Below, in pieces: positions 24,734 to 33,531 of a stretch of DNA of 52,033 bases. Where the stretch lies: NCBI GenBank assembly GCA_964632165.1, contig CAZWCZ010000010.1, positions 1 through 52,033 on the forward strand. The letters are read 5' to 3'. Below the pieces are notes generated by a model that searched no databases, was not told the origin of the DNA, and worked only from the letters and a program-made list of their open reading frames with translations. Position 1 is the first letter of the stretch. Every line of letters starts with the position of its first letter. Source of the stretch: SIG299 sp964632165 (lineage in GTDB: Bacteria > Bacillota > Clostridia > Lachnospirales > Lachnospiraceae). The position numbers were made by a program, and so were the translations under genes.

Positions 24734-25384
24734 TTAGCGGGAGGATTTCCTTTTTCTGCGGAATCCCCAGATCCCCCACAGGGTCACGCAGCCGGTAAAT
24801 ACAGTGATCAGGATGATCAGTGCACATTTCAGAAAAAAACGCTCCGGAAGCAAAAGGATGATGGGGTCATCTGTCGGAGAAAAGAGCCAGTCATCATTGC
24901 GAAACATGATCTTGTGAAAGATGACAAAGGCTTTGCTGAAATTTACGGAACATCCGATGGCTACGATAAGCGGCAGAATGCAGACAATGGACGGCGCAGC
25001 AAACAGCCAGGAATCATTTTTTCTGTGATGTTCAAGACAGATCAGCCCGGCAAGAAATACAGGACAGACAAGCAGAAGAACAAAGAAAAGATGAAAAATG
25101 ACTTTTACTTCGGCAAAATGGGAAAGCCCTGTTGCGGAAGACGGAAGCGACGGAAATGACAAATCTCCTTGAAAGAACGGACTGCAGTAGTCAATAAGGG
25201 CATCGTAATTTTCCCGGATGAGTTCAGGGGAATATCCGGTTTCTACTGAGATCCTGTCTATTTCGGAATAATAAAACGGTCGGATATAAAGTGCAAGGCA
25301 TAGTCCGACAGAAATGAAAAAGAGCAGGAATAAAAGTCCGATGGCAGTATTGACAGCTCCGGTAATAACGGTATGTTTTTTCAT
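24734..25384 (-). CDS. DUF1461/TIGR01906 integral membrane protein (Lit-like)
   Basis: A 216-residue protein with about four membrane helices (AVNTAIGLLFLLFFISVGLCLALYI, FHLFFVLLLVCPVFLAGLICL, SIVCILPLIVAIGC, CALIILITVFTGCVTL) and an extracellular loop with RENYDALIDYCSPF. This is the DUF1461/TIGR01906 family, which includes Lit, the lipoprotein intramolecular transacylase that makes lyso-form lipoproteins in some Firmicutes. The two His that I associate with Lit function are in place: one in GLSHFAEVKVIF and one in VIFHKIMFRNDDWLFSP. I prefer the ATG at 25384 because GGAGG lies 5 bases upstream. It diverges from lacZ across a shared palindrome. Enzymatic identity is inferred from family, not shown. 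Confidence 0.8.
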   Translation of the reverse strand: MKKHTVITGAVNTAIGLLFLLFFISVGLCLALYIRPFYYSEIDRISVETGYSPELIRENYDALIDYCSPFFQGDLSFPSLPSSATGLSHFAEVKVIFHLFFVLLLVCPVFLAGLICLEHHRKNDSWLFAAPSIVCILPLIVAIGCSVNFSKAFVIFHKIMFRNDDWLFSPTDDPIILLLPERFFLKCALIILITVFTGCVTLWGIWGFRRKRKSSR

Positions 25385-25399
25385 AATAACCTCCATAAA

Positions 25400-25420
25400 A
25401 AAATACTACAGTAGTATTTT
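25400..25420. promoter_or_regulatory. Palindromic operator between the lit-like gene and lacZ
   Basis: AAATACTACAGTAGTATTT (25401-25419) is a perfect palindrome around a single central base, extended by one more A-T pair to 25400-25420. It lies immediately downstream of the minus-strand -10 and just upstream of the plus-strand extended -10, so a bound protein could repress both genes. The TACTAC half-sites resemble those of BlaI/MecI/CopY repressors, though the spacing is shorter than in the sites I know. Confidence 0.7.
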
Positions 25421-25444
25421 AAATGATAATATGCTATAATTCAA
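25416..25444 (-). promoter_or_regulatory. Promoter of the lit-like gene
   Basis: On the minus strand TTGAAT (25444-25439) and TAAAAT (25421-25416) are 17 bases apart. The palindrome at 25400-25420 covers the -10 and the start point. Confidence 0.65.
25432..25440 (+). promoter_or_regulatory. Extended -10 promoter of lacZ
   Basis: TGCTATAAT is a perfect extended -10 (TGN-TATAAT). There is no good -35; the position where it would lie is occupied by the palindromic operator. The lacZ ATG is 42 bases downstream. Confidence 0.6.
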
Positions 25445-25481
25445 TAAAAAAATAGAAGGAAAACGGCAGGAGGTTTTTGAT

Positions 25482-28400
25482 ATGGATTTTACGACAAAAT
25501 GGCTGGCAGATCCAAAAGTATTTGAGGTAAATCGTCTGGCAGCACATTCCAATCATTCTTATTATAAGACAAAAGCAGAGGCTGAAAGCAGAAAGAGCAG
25601 TTTTGTGCAGTCGTTAAACGGTATTTGGAAATTTCATTATGCAAAAAATCCGGCAGAGACAGTGCATGGATTTGAAAAAACGGAAGTAAATTGTGACCAT
25701 TGGGATGATATCCGTGTGCCGGGAAGCATCCAGATGCAGGGATATTCTGCACCGCAGTATGTCAATGCCATGTATCCTTGGGATGGCGCGGAAGCATTGG
25801 AACCGGGACAAATCCCGGAAAAATTTAATCCGGTGGCAAGTTATGTTACATATTTTACGGTAAACCGGTCCTGGAGAGGGAATCCGGTCATGATCTCTTT
25901 TCAGGGAGCGGAAAGTGCACTGGCGGTATGGTGCAACGGAAAATTTGTCGGTTATGCCGAAGACAGTTTTACCCCGTCGGAATTTGATCTGACTCCTTAT
26001 CTTACAGACAAAGGGGAAAATAAGCTGGCGGTACAGGTATTCCGTTTTTCTTCCGGGTCCTGGCTGGAAGATCAGGACTTCTTCCGTTTTTCAGGAATTT
26101 TCCGTGACGTCTTTTTATATACGGTTCCTGCCGTACATATCAGGGATCTGTTTGTACGCGGAGATCTTGATGATACAATGACAAACGGATGCTTAAAGAT
26201 AGAAGCGGAGCTGACCGCACCGGGACAGGTTCACTATGCATTGTACGAAAAAAGAGAATTCGGAAAAGGTGCAGTTCCGGTTGTAAAAGGGACATTAAAC
26301 GGAAAGAAAGAGTGTAAAAAGGCAGAAAAAACGGTGACGGCACCAAGGCTTTGGAGCGCAGAAGCACCGAATCTGTATGTTCTGCATCTGGAAGTATGTT
26401 CGGAAGACGGAAAGACAATGGAGTATATCGTACAGCAGGTTGGTTTCCGGAGATTTGAAATGAAACATGGGCTGATGATGCTCAACGGAAAGAGAATTGT
26501 CTTTAAGGGGGTTAACCGCCATGAAATGAGCTGTGATTTCGGACGGAGCGTGACTTATGAGGAAACGGTCACGGATCTAAGGCTGATGAAGCAGAATAAT
26601 ATCAATGCGATCCGTACCTGCCATTATCCGGATCAGACATTTTTTTACGACCTTTGTGATGAATATGGATTTTATGTGATCGACGAGGCAAACCTGGAAA
26701 CACATGGCACATGGTCAAAAGAGGGTGGTCCGGATAAGGATACCGTTCCGGCGAGCAGACCGGAATGGAGGGACATTGTGCTGGATCGGGCACGTTCCAT
26801 GCTGGAGAGAGACAAAAATCACCCATGCGTTCTGATCTGGTCCTGTGGAAATGAGTCTTACGGCGGGAAAAATATTTATCTGATGTCCGAACTGTTCCGA
26901 ACCCGGGATACGTCCCGTTTGGTCCACTATGAGGGAATTGCACATGATCGTACCTATAATGCAACTTCGGATATGGAAAGCCAGATGTACACACCGGTAT
27001 GGCGTATCAAAAAGTTTTTGGAGGAACATCCGGAAAAACCGTTCATTTGTTGTGAATACACGCATTCCATGGGAAATTCCAACGGGGCAATGCATAAGTA
27101 TACAGAACTGGCAAGAGAAAATGAGAAATATCAGGGTGGATTTATTTGGGATTACATCGACCAGACATTTCGTAAAAAGGATCGTTACGGCAAAGAATTT
27201 TTTGCTTATGGCGGTGACTTTGAGGATCGTCCGAACGACTTTAATTTCTGTGGCAACGGAATCGCTTTTGGTGACCGGAGCGCAACGCCGAAGATGCAGG
27301 AAGTAAAATACAATTACCGGAATATCCTTGTGACACCGGGAGAAAAGACCGTAAAGGTATTTAACGATCATCTGTTTTTGAATACAAACGAATATCAGGC
27401 CGTGGCAACTTTGGAAAAAGAGGGGACTCTTCTTACAAAAGTGTATTTTGACATAGATGCAGCACCTCAGACGGAGACCGAAGTCAGACTGCCGGAACCT
27501 GTAACCAAGGCAAAAGAAAGCGGAGAATATACGGTAACGGTAGCATTTCTGCTGAAGGAAGAGACGGAATGGGCTCCGGTAGGTCATGAGGTGGCATTTG
27601 GACAGTATACTTATCGGGTAAAGGAAGAAAATATAGGAGTGCGGATGTTAAATGAAGCATTGGAGGCTGACGGAAACACTCAGAAAGTGCCGAAGATCGT
27701 AGAATGTGATTCAAATATCGGTGTGATCGGACGTCATTTCCATTATATGTTTGCCAAAGGAGGCAGAGGGTTGATCTCTTTCCGTTATGCCGGCCGTGAA
27801 ATGATGACACTGCCGCCGGTTCCGAATTTTTATCGTGCCGCTACGGACAATGACAGAGGAAACGGGATGCCGCAGCGTTATGGTCAGTGGAAGCTTGCAA
27901 GCATGTATGCGGGAATCCGTTCCTATCAGCTGGAAAAAGGCAAAGAAGCGGTAATCACTTATGAATATGAACTTCCAACGAATCCGAAGGCTGCATGCAA
28001 GGTGGCATATCATGTGGCAGGGAACGGAAGTGTCCGTGTGACCATGGATTATGAACCGGCGGAAGGGCTTAACGATATGCCGGAATTCGGATTGATGTTC
28101 CGAATCCCTGCAGATTACGACAGAGTTACTTATTACGGACTTGGTCCGGAAGAAAATTATTGTGACAGAAAAGAAGGAACCCGGCTTGGGGTATATCATA
28201 CCACGGCAAAAGAAAATGTTACACCGTATTTAATGCCGCAGGAGTGCGGAAACCGTACCGGTGTGCGTTATGCACGGATCACTGACGGAAAAGGAGCAGG
28301 TATGCAGTTCGCAGGAGAAAACCTGGAACTTTCCGTGCTTCCGTATACACCGCATGAATTAGAAAATGCAGGGCATTATTATGAACTTCCGGAAGTACAT

Positions 28401-28535
28401 TATACCGTCATCCGCGTGGCAAAGCAGCAGATGGGGGTTGCAGGTGATGACAGCTGGGGAGCCAGAACACACGAAGAATACCTTCTGGATGTGAGCAGAC
28501 CGGTTCACTTTGAGTTTGTATTTGCTGGATGTTAA
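25482..28535 (+). CDS. lacZ: Beta-galactosidase, glycoside hydrolase family 2
   Basis: A 1017-residue LacZ-type GH2 enzyme, hydrolysing terminal beta-D-galactosides. The jelly-roll sugar-binding domain (VRVPGSIQMQGY-like segment with DIRVPGSIQMQGYSAPQYVN) is followed by immunoglobulin-like domains and the TIM barrel. VNRHEMSCDFGRSV, the acid/base Glu458 in SCGNESYGG and the nucleophile Glu525 in ICCEYTHSMGNSNG are present. The C-terminal small-chain domain ends with GIRSYQLEK and LPYTPHELENAGHYYELP. There is no signal peptide, so it acts inside the cell on imported galactosides; no permease gene is adjacent. AGGAGG before the ATG sets the start. It is co-oriented with ldcA-like and reductase genes. 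Confidence 0.95.
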   Translation: MDFTTKWLADPKVFEVNRLAAHSNHSYYKTKAEAESRKSSFVQSLNGIWKFHYAKNPAETVHGFEKTEVNCDHWDDIRVPGSIQMQGYSAPQYVNAMYPWDGAEALEPGQIPEKFNPVASYVTYFTVNRSWRGNPVMISFQGAESALAVWCNGKFVGYAEDSFTPSEFDLTPYLTDKGENKLAVQVFRFSSGSWLEDQDFFRFSGIFRDVFLYTVPAVHIRDLFVRGDLDDTMTNGCLKIEAELTAPGQVHYALYEKREFGKGAVPVVKGTLNGKKECKKAEKTVTAPRLWSAEAPNLYVLHLEVCSEDGKTMEYIVQQVGFRRFEMKHGLMMLNGKRIVFKGVNRHEMSCDFGRSVTYEETVTDLRLMKQNNINAIRTCHYPDQTFFYDLCDEYGFYVIDEANLETHGTWSKEGGPDKDTVPASRPEWRDIVLDRARSMLERDKNHPCVLIWSCGNESYGGKNIYLMSELFRTRDTSRLVHYEGIAHDRTYNATSDMESQMYTPVWRIKKFLEEHPEKPFICCEYTHSMGNSNGAMHKYTELARENEKYQGGFIWDYIDQTFRKKDRYGKEFFAYGGDFEDRPNDFNFCGNGIAFGDRSATPKMQEVKYNYRNILVTPGEKTVKVFNDHLFLNTNEYQAVATLEKEGTLLTKVYFDIDAAPQTETEVRLPEPVTKAKESGEYTVTVAFLLKEETEWAPVGHEVAFGQYTYRVKEENIGVRMLNEALEADGNTQKVPKIVECDSNIGVIGRHFHYMFAKGGRGLISFRYAGREMMTLPPVPNFYRAATDNDRGNGMPQRYGQWKLASMYAGIRSYQLEKGKEAVITYEYELPTNPKAACKVAYHVAGNGSVRVTMDYEPAEGLNDMPEFGLMFRIPADYDRVTYYGLGPEENYCDRKEGTRLGVYHTTAKENVTPYLMPQECGNRTGVRYARITDGKGAGMQFAGENLELSVLPYTPHELENAGHYYELPEVHYTVIRVAKQQMGVAGDDSWGARTHEEYLLDVSRPVHFEFVFAGC

Positions 28536-28547
28536 GGAGAGACGGAC

Positions 28548-29594
28548 ATGAGATATCCGGAAAATTTGAAAAAAGAGGGAACGATAGGTTTTGTTGCACC
28601 GTCTTTTGGCTGTGCAACAGAACCGTATTACAGTGCATTCATGAACGGGCAGAAAAAGCTGCGGGAACTCGGATATGGGCTGGAATTCGGTCCAAACTGC
28701 TATAGATCCGAGGGGATCGGTATCAGCAGTACTCCGGAAAATTGCGGAAAAGAGCTGACGGAAAGTTATGTCAGGGAAGAAAATCAGGCAATCATTTCCT
28801 GCGGCGGTGGTGAGCTGATGTGTCAGACACTGGATTTTGTAGACTTTGAGCAGATCAGGCAGGCAAAACCGAAATGGTATATGGGGTATTCGGACAATAC
28901 GAATTTCACATTTCTGCTGACGACGCTTTGTGACGTGGCATCCATTTATGGACCATGCGCTGCTTCGTTTGGTATGGAGCCGTGGCATCCGGCCATAAAA
29001 GATGCACTGGCACTGCTGACAGGAGAGAAAAACGAGGTGCGCGGATATGACGGTTGGGAGGCAGAATCCAAAAAGGATGAGCTTCATCCGCTGTTACCTT
29101 ATAACATTACGGAAAAGAAGATATTAAAAGTGTATGATCCTGAAAAAAGGGAAATACTGACAGGGGAAAAGTGCAGGACAACGATAAAAGGACGTCTGAT
29201 CGGAGGATGCCTGGACTGCCTTGATATGCTGGTTGGCACAAAATATGACAGGGTAGCAGAATTTTCGGAAAAGTATAAAGAAGAAGGTATCCTATGGTTT
29301 TTTGAATCCTGCGACCTGAACGTGATGTCCGTCCGACGGGCTTTGTGGCAGTTAAAACAAAGCGGCTGGTTTTCTCATGTCAAAGGGTTTCTGGTAGGAA
29401 GACCTTTGTGCTTTGGACAGGAGATGATGGGACTTGATCAGTATGATGCGGTCGTCGGGATCCTTGCAGAATATCAGGTACCGATCATTCTGGATGCAGA
29501 CATCGGACATCTTCCGCCGATGATGCCGTTGATCTGCGGAAGCTATGCAACGATACAGGTAAGAAGGAATGAGATCTGTGTCCGGATGGAATAA
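28548..29594 (+). CDS. LD-carboxypeptidase/MccF-like peptidase (S66)
   Basis: A 348-residue serine peptidase of family S66, which includes LD-carboxypeptidases that trim muropeptides in peptidoglycan recycling and MccF proteins that degrade microcin C-like compounds. The nucleophile is Ser115 in WYMGYSDNTNF; the N-terminal IGFVAPSFGCATEPY and CGGGELMCQTLDFVDF are typical; the Glu is in WFFESCDLNVMSVRRALWQL and the His in DADIGHLPPMMPLICGSYA. There is no signal peptide, so it is cytosolic. The sequence is closer to the MccF-like branch (ESCDL) than to E. coli LdcA, but I cannot separate the two activities here. It starts 12 bases after lacZ with AAGGAGAGACGGAC upstream. Confidence 0.88.
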   Translation: MRYPENLKKEGTIGFVAPSFGCATEPYYSAFMNGQKKLRELGYGLEFGPNCYRSEGIGISSTPENCGKELTESYVREENQAIISCGGGELMCQTLDFVDFEQIRQAKPKWYMGYSDNTNFTFLLTTLCDVASIYGPCAASFGMEPWHPAIKDALALLTGEKNEVRGYDGWEAESKKDELHPLLPYNITEKKILKVYDPEKREILTGEKCRTTIKGRLIGGCLDCLDMLVGTKYDRVAEFSEKYKEEGILWFFESCDLNVMSVRRALWQLKQSGWFSHVKGFLVGRPLCFGQEMMGLDQYDAVVGILAEYQVPIILDADIGHLPPMMPLICGSYATIQVRRNEICVRME

Positions 29595-29611
29595 CAGGAG
29601 GGAAAAACAAA

Positions 29612-30496
29612 ATGTGGCAGCCGGAAACTTATAAAAGTGCAGAAAGTACAATTACATTACGCAGCGGGATCAGGATTCCGTGTATTGGGTTCGGAACGTG
29701 GAAAATGCCGCCACAGACTGCAGAAGATGCAGTAGAGGAAGCAATCCGTGCGGGTTACCGGCATATTGATACCGCGACTGCCTACTGTAATGAAGAAGGA
29801 GTCGGACGAGGGATCAGGGTGTCAGGGATTCCAAGGGATCAGGTGTTTCTTGTTACAAAACTGCCAAATGCAGATCATGGATTTGCACAGACAAAGGCTT
29901 CTTTAGAACGGGCACTGACCAGACTGCAGACGGATCATACGGATGCTTATCTGATCCACTGGCCGGTGGTAGAAGAACAGAAAGACAGAAAAGAAGAAGA
30001 TATCTGTGAAACATGGCGGGCAATCCTGGAACTGAAAAAAGAGGGGAAAGTCCGTGTTGCAGGTGTCAGCAATTTTATGATAGAGCACCTGAAATTGCTT
30101 AAGGAGAACGGCATGGAACTTCCGGAGATCAATCAGACACAATTTCATCCGCAGTGCATAGAACGGGAACTTCGGGCGTATTGTGAGAAGGAGCAGATCC
30201 TGGTTGAGGCATGGAGTCCGCTGATCCAGGGGCAGGCGTTTGAACGGGAGGTGCTTCTTAACATGGCACAAAAGTATAAAAAGAGCGTGGCACAGATCTG
30301 TGTGCGCTTCTGCCTGCAGCAAAACGTACTTCCGGTGCCGAAATCCACACATCCGGAGCGAATGAGAAACAATGCGGATGTATTTGATTTTTCCATAAGT
30401 GAAGAAGACATGAAAAAAATAGAAACACTGGAGGTATATGGCCGTATAGGGGAGATACCGTCAGTTCCGAGAAAAGTACAGGTTGTTGGGTTTTAA
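29612..30496 (+). CDS. Aldo/keto reductase
   Basis: A 294-residue NAD(P)H-dependent aldo/keto reductase. The catalytic tetrad is complete: Asp53 and Tyr58 (HIDTATAYCNEEGVGRGI), Lys83 (VTKLPNAD) and His116 (LIHWPV). The signature GVSNFMIEHLKLLKE and the nucleotide-binding end CLQQNVLPVPKSTHPERMRNN are present. This matches the subfamily often annotated as 2,5-diketo-gluconate or glyoxal reductase-like; the natural substrate is unknown. The gene follows the S66 peptidase by 17 bases with AGGAGGG upstream of the ATG, so it may be co-transcribed from the lacZ promoter. Confidence 0.9.
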   Translation: MWQPETYKSAESTITLRSGIRIPCIGFGTWKMPPQTAEDAVEEAIRAGYRHIDTATAYCNEEGVGRGIRVSGIPRDQVFLVTKLPNADHGFAQTKASLERALTRLQTDHTDAYLIHWPVVEEQKDRKEEDICETWRAILELKKEGKVRVAGVSNFMIEHLKLLKENGMELPEINQTQFHPQCIERELRAYCEKEQILVEAWSPLIQGQAFEREVLLNMAQKYKKSVAQICVRFCLQQNVLPVPKSTHPERMRNNADVFDFSISEEDMKKIETLEVYGRIGEIPSVPRKVQVVGF

Positions 30497-30507
30497 GGGG
30501 AAATAAG

Positions 30508-31635
30508 ATGAAAGAACTGATACAAAGGAAAAGAAACATACTGCTTTTGCTGATTCCTCTCGGGATATTCTGCACAGAACTGGCAAAACGCAGCGGAATG
30601 ATCGCAGAATGGGTTTTTGCGAGGGGGATTTATCCGGTGTATTCACATATTGTTGCGATATTGACCGGATGGATCCCGTTTTCGCTTGCGGAACTGGCCG
30701 TGACAGTCGGGATTCCGGTGCTGACCGTACTCATTGTTTGCCGTGGGATCCGTGCCGTAAAAAAGAGAGGCCAGAGATTTCTTATCCTGATGACAGGGGT
30801 ACAGAACCTGCTTTGCCTGACGGCAGTGCTGTTTTTTGTGTATGTGATCGGTTGTGGAGTCAATTATTACCGATATCCGGTCAGTGTATATTTGAATCTT
30901 GAAGTACAGGATTCCACTGTAGATGAATTGAGCGGACTTGTGACAGAGCTTGCCATAGAGGCATCTGCACTTCGTGAGCAGCTTGGAACGGTGGATGAAC
31001 GCGGAGTATATGTATTGCCCATGACAGAATCGGAACTTGGTAAAGAAGCAAAGAAAGCGTACGGGATCCTGGCAGAGGAGTATTCTGTATTTTCCGGGGA
31101 CTATCCTGCACCAAAGCCGGTGTTCTTTTCCAGGCTCATGTCATATACGGAAATTACAGGGGTGTTTACCTGCTGGACTATGGAGGCAAATGTAAATATT
31201 GACATTCCGCCGTATTCCATTGGGATGACGATGTGTCATGAATTGGCGCATCTGCAGGGATTTATGAGAGAAGACGAAGCAAATTATATTGCCATTCTTG
31301 CCTGCAGAAGGTCGGACTCTTTGGATCTTCGCTACAGCGGAACGGTAATGGCACTGCTTTATGCGGGGAATGCGCTGTACGGGAAAAATGCGGACCTTTA
31401 TTTTGAAATCTGTCAGAAATATTACGGGGACGGTGTCATCCGTGATTTTCGGGCGAACAGTGAATACTGGGCACAGTTTGAAAACACAAAGACGGCAGAA
31501 GTTGCCAATAAAGTAAATGATACGTATTTAAAAGCAAATGAGCAGGAAGACGGAGTGCAAAGCTACGGAAGAGTAGTGGATCTTCTTTTGGCAGAATATC
31601 GTAACAGGAAAGCAGATTCGCAGAAGGAGCAGTAA
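30508..31635 (+). CDS. DUF3810-family membrane zinc metalloprotease
   Basis: A 375-residue membrane protein of the DUF3810 family. Three N-terminal membrane segments are visible (NILLLLIPLGIFCTELA, FSLAELAVTVGIPVLTVLIVC, LLCLTAVLFFVYVIGCGVNYY). The large following domain is a zinc protease-like domain with the HExxH motif HELAH at residues 244-248 in MTMCHELAHLQGFMREDEANY, where the later Glu may complete zinc binding. VNVNIDIPPYSIG lies just upstream. No substrate is known. It begins 11 bases after the aldo/keto reductase, with AAGGGG at 30494-30501 as ribosome site, and ends the lacZ cluster. Confidence 0.85.
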   Translation: MKELIQRKRNILLLLIPLGIFCTELAKRSGMIAEWVFARGIYPVYSHIVAILTGWIPFSLAELAVTVGIPVLTVLIVCRGIRAVKKRGQRFLILMTGVQNLLCLTAVLFFVYVIGCGVNYYRYPVSVYLNLEVQDSTVDELSGLVTELAIEASALREQLGTVDERGVYVLPMTESELGKEAKKAYGILAEEYSVFSGDYPAPKPVFFSRLMSYTEITGVFTCWTMEANVNIDIPPYSIGMTMCHELAHLQGFMREDEANYIAILACRRSDSLDLRYSGTVMALLYAGNALYGKNADLYFEICQKYYGDGVIRDFRANSEYWAQFENTKTAEVANKVNDTYLKANEQEDGVQSYGRVVDLLLAEYRNRKADSQKEQ

Positions 31636-31660
31636 AAACGGCGAAACATAAGAAAATCCT

Positions 31661-31688
31661 TTTAATTTGCCAAAAGTTGTGCTATGAT
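31661..31688 (+). promoter_or_regulatory. Promoter of glnS
   Basis: TTTAAT (31661-31666) and TATGAT (31683-31688) with a 16-base spacer; TGC before the -10 gives an extended -10. A short dyad ATCCT-TCAT-AGGAT (31689-31702) follows at the start of the transcript. Confidence 0.5.
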
Positions 31689-31754
31689 ATCCTTCATAGG
31701 ATCTGCGTTGGCAGAGCGAATACGAAGAACGGATGGAAAGGCATGGGGGAAAAC

Positions 31755-33452
31755 ATGGCTGAAGAAGTAAAAAAATTAGAAAAAGAAGCGGAAAGCAAAG
31801 AAGCGGTTTCCAAAAATTTTATTGAAATGATAATTGAAAAGGATTTGGCAGAGGGAAAACATACCGAAATTGTAACACGTTTCCCGCCGGAACCGAACGG
31901 ATATCTCCATATCGGTCATGCAAAATCCATTTTACTGAATTACGGTCTGGCAAAAAAGTACGGAGGAAAGTTTAATCTCCGTTTTGATGATACCAATCCT
32001 ACCAAAGAGAAGACGGAATTTGTAGAATCCATTGAAGCGGATGTAAGATGGCTGGGCGCAGACTTTGAAGACAGGGTTTTCTTTGCATCGGATTATTTTG
32101 ATCAGATGTATGAAGCGGCAATCAAACTGATCAGGAAGGGGAAGGCATTCGTTTGTGACCTGACGGCAGAAGAGATCAGGGAATACCGTGGAGATTTTGA
32201 ACATCCGGGAAAGAACAGTCCATATCGTGAACGCAGCGTAGAAGAAAATCTGGCACTGTTTGAAGCAATGAAGAACGGTGAATTTGAGGACGGGACGAAA
32301 GTACTCCGGGCAAAAATTGACATGGCATCGCCGAATATTAACATGAGGGATCCGGTAATTTATCGTGTTGCACGTATGACGCATCACAATACCGGAGACA
32401 AATGGTGTATTTATCCGATGTATGATTTTGCACATCCGATCGAAGACGCGATAGAAGGAGTAACTCATTCCATTTGCACCTTGGAGTTTGAGGATCACAG
32501 ACCTTTGTACGACTGGGTAGTAAGAGAACTGGAGTATCCGAATCCTCCGCAGCAGATCGAGTTTGCAAAGATGTATCTGACAAATGTGATCACGGGAAAA
32601 CGTTACATCAAGCGCCTGGTAGAAAACGGTACCGTAGACGGATGGGATGATCCGCGGCTGGTATCGATCGCAGCTCTGCGCAGACGTGGATTCACACCGG
32701 AATCCCTGAAGTTGTTTATGGATCTTTGCGGTGTGTCTAAGGCAAACAGCTCTGTAGATTATGCAATGTTAGAATACTGCATCCGTGAAGATCTGAAACT
32801 GAAGAAGAACCGGGTAATGGCAGTTTTAGATCCGGTCAGACTGGTGATCGATAATTATCCGGATGGGGAGACAGAGTATCTGGATGCTCCGAACAATCTG
32901 GAAAATGAAGAACTGGGCAGCAGAAAGCTTCCATTCGGAAGAGAACTTTATATTGAGCGTGATGACTTTATGATCGAACCGCCAAAGAAATATTTCCGTC
33001 TGTTCCCGGGCAATGAAGTACGCCTGATGAATGCTTATTTTGTAACATGCACCGGATATGAAACAGATGAAAACGGAACGGTTACCGTAGTACATTGTAC
33101 GTATGATCCGGCAACAAAGAGCGGTTCCGGTTTCGAAGGAAGAAAAGTAAAGGGAACGATCCATTGGGTGGCAGCACAGACTGCAGTTCCTTGTGAAGTA
33201 CGTTTGTATGAAAACCTGGTTGATGAAGAAAAAGGCGTATATAACGAAGACGGCACTGTAAACATCAATCCGAATTCCAGAACGATCCTCAAAAACTGTT
33301 ATGTTGAACCAAGTCTTCAGCAGGCAAAGGCATACGACAGTTTCCAGTTTTTAAGGAACGGATATTTCTGCGTGGATTACAAGGATTCTGCACCGGAACA
33401 TCTGGTATTTAACAGGATTGTTTCGATGAAGAGCTCTTATAAACCTCAATAA
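31755..33452 (+). CDS. glnS: Glutaminyl-tRNA synthetase
   Basis: A 565-residue class I synthetase charging tRNA-Gln. The HIGH motif is HIGH at residues 52-55 in PNGYLHIGHAKSI, and FDDTNPTKEKTEFVE and HNTGDKWCIYPMYDFAHP are diagnostic for GlnRS. The anticodon-binding beta-barrels occupy the C-terminal half. The KMSKS-loop region reads VITGKRYIKRLV, one residue longer and without the MSK seen in E. coli GlnRS (VMSKRKL). No C-terminal YqeY fusion is present. I chose ATG 31755 (GGGGGA at 31745-31750); the ORF extends upstream but that stretch has no ribosome site or conservation. A strong terminator follows. Confidence 0.93.
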   Translation: MAEEVKKLEKEAESKEAVSKNFIEMIIEKDLAEGKHTEIVTRFPPEPNGYLHIGHAKSILLNYGLAKKYGGKFNLRFDDTNPTKEKTEFVESIEADVRWLGADFEDRVFFASDYFDQMYEAAIKLIRKGKAFVCDLTAEEIREYRGDFEHPGKNSPYRERSVEENLALFEAMKNGEFEDGTKVLRAKIDMASPNINMRDPVIYRVARMTHHNTGDKWCIYPMYDFAHPIEDAIEGVTHSICTLEFEDHRPLYDWVVRELEYPNPPQQIEFAKMYLTNVITGKRYIKRLVENGTVDGWDDPRLVSIAALRRRGFTPESLKLFMDLCGVSKANSSVDYAMLEYCIREDLKLKKNRVMAVLDPVRLVIDNYPDGETEYLDAPNNLENEELGSRKLPFGRELYIERDDFMIEPPKKYFRLFPGNEVRLMNAYFVTCTGYETDENGTVTVVHCTYDPATKSGSGFEGRKVKGTIHWVAAQTAVPCEVRLYENLVDEEKGVYNEDGTVNINPNSRTILKNCYVEPSLQQAKAYDSFQFLRNGYFCVDYKDSAPEHLVFNRIVSMKSSYKPQ

Positions 33453-33472
33453 ACAAAAACAGAGAACCAAAG

Positions 33473-33503
33473 AGGGCGGCGTAACAAAACGCTGCCCTTT
33501 TTT
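33473..33503 (+). terminator. Terminator of glnS
   Basis: AGGGCGGCGT (33473-33482) pairs with ACGCTGCCCT (33489-33498), one G-U pair, 6-base loop, then six T residues. It stops 28 bases before the next start codon, so any transcript for the following gene must read through or begin very close to it. Confidence 0.9.
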
Positions 33504-33531
33504 AGAAAGATGCGCAAGGAGGAACGAACCT

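Noticed and set aside
25482..31635. Polysaccharide utilisation locus
   Set aside because: LacZ is followed by peptidase, reductase and metalloprotease genes; there is no transporter, regulator or further glycosidase.
31677..31754. Upstream N-terminal extension of GlnRS
   Set aside because: It overlaps the predicted promoter region and lacks a ribosome site and family conservation.
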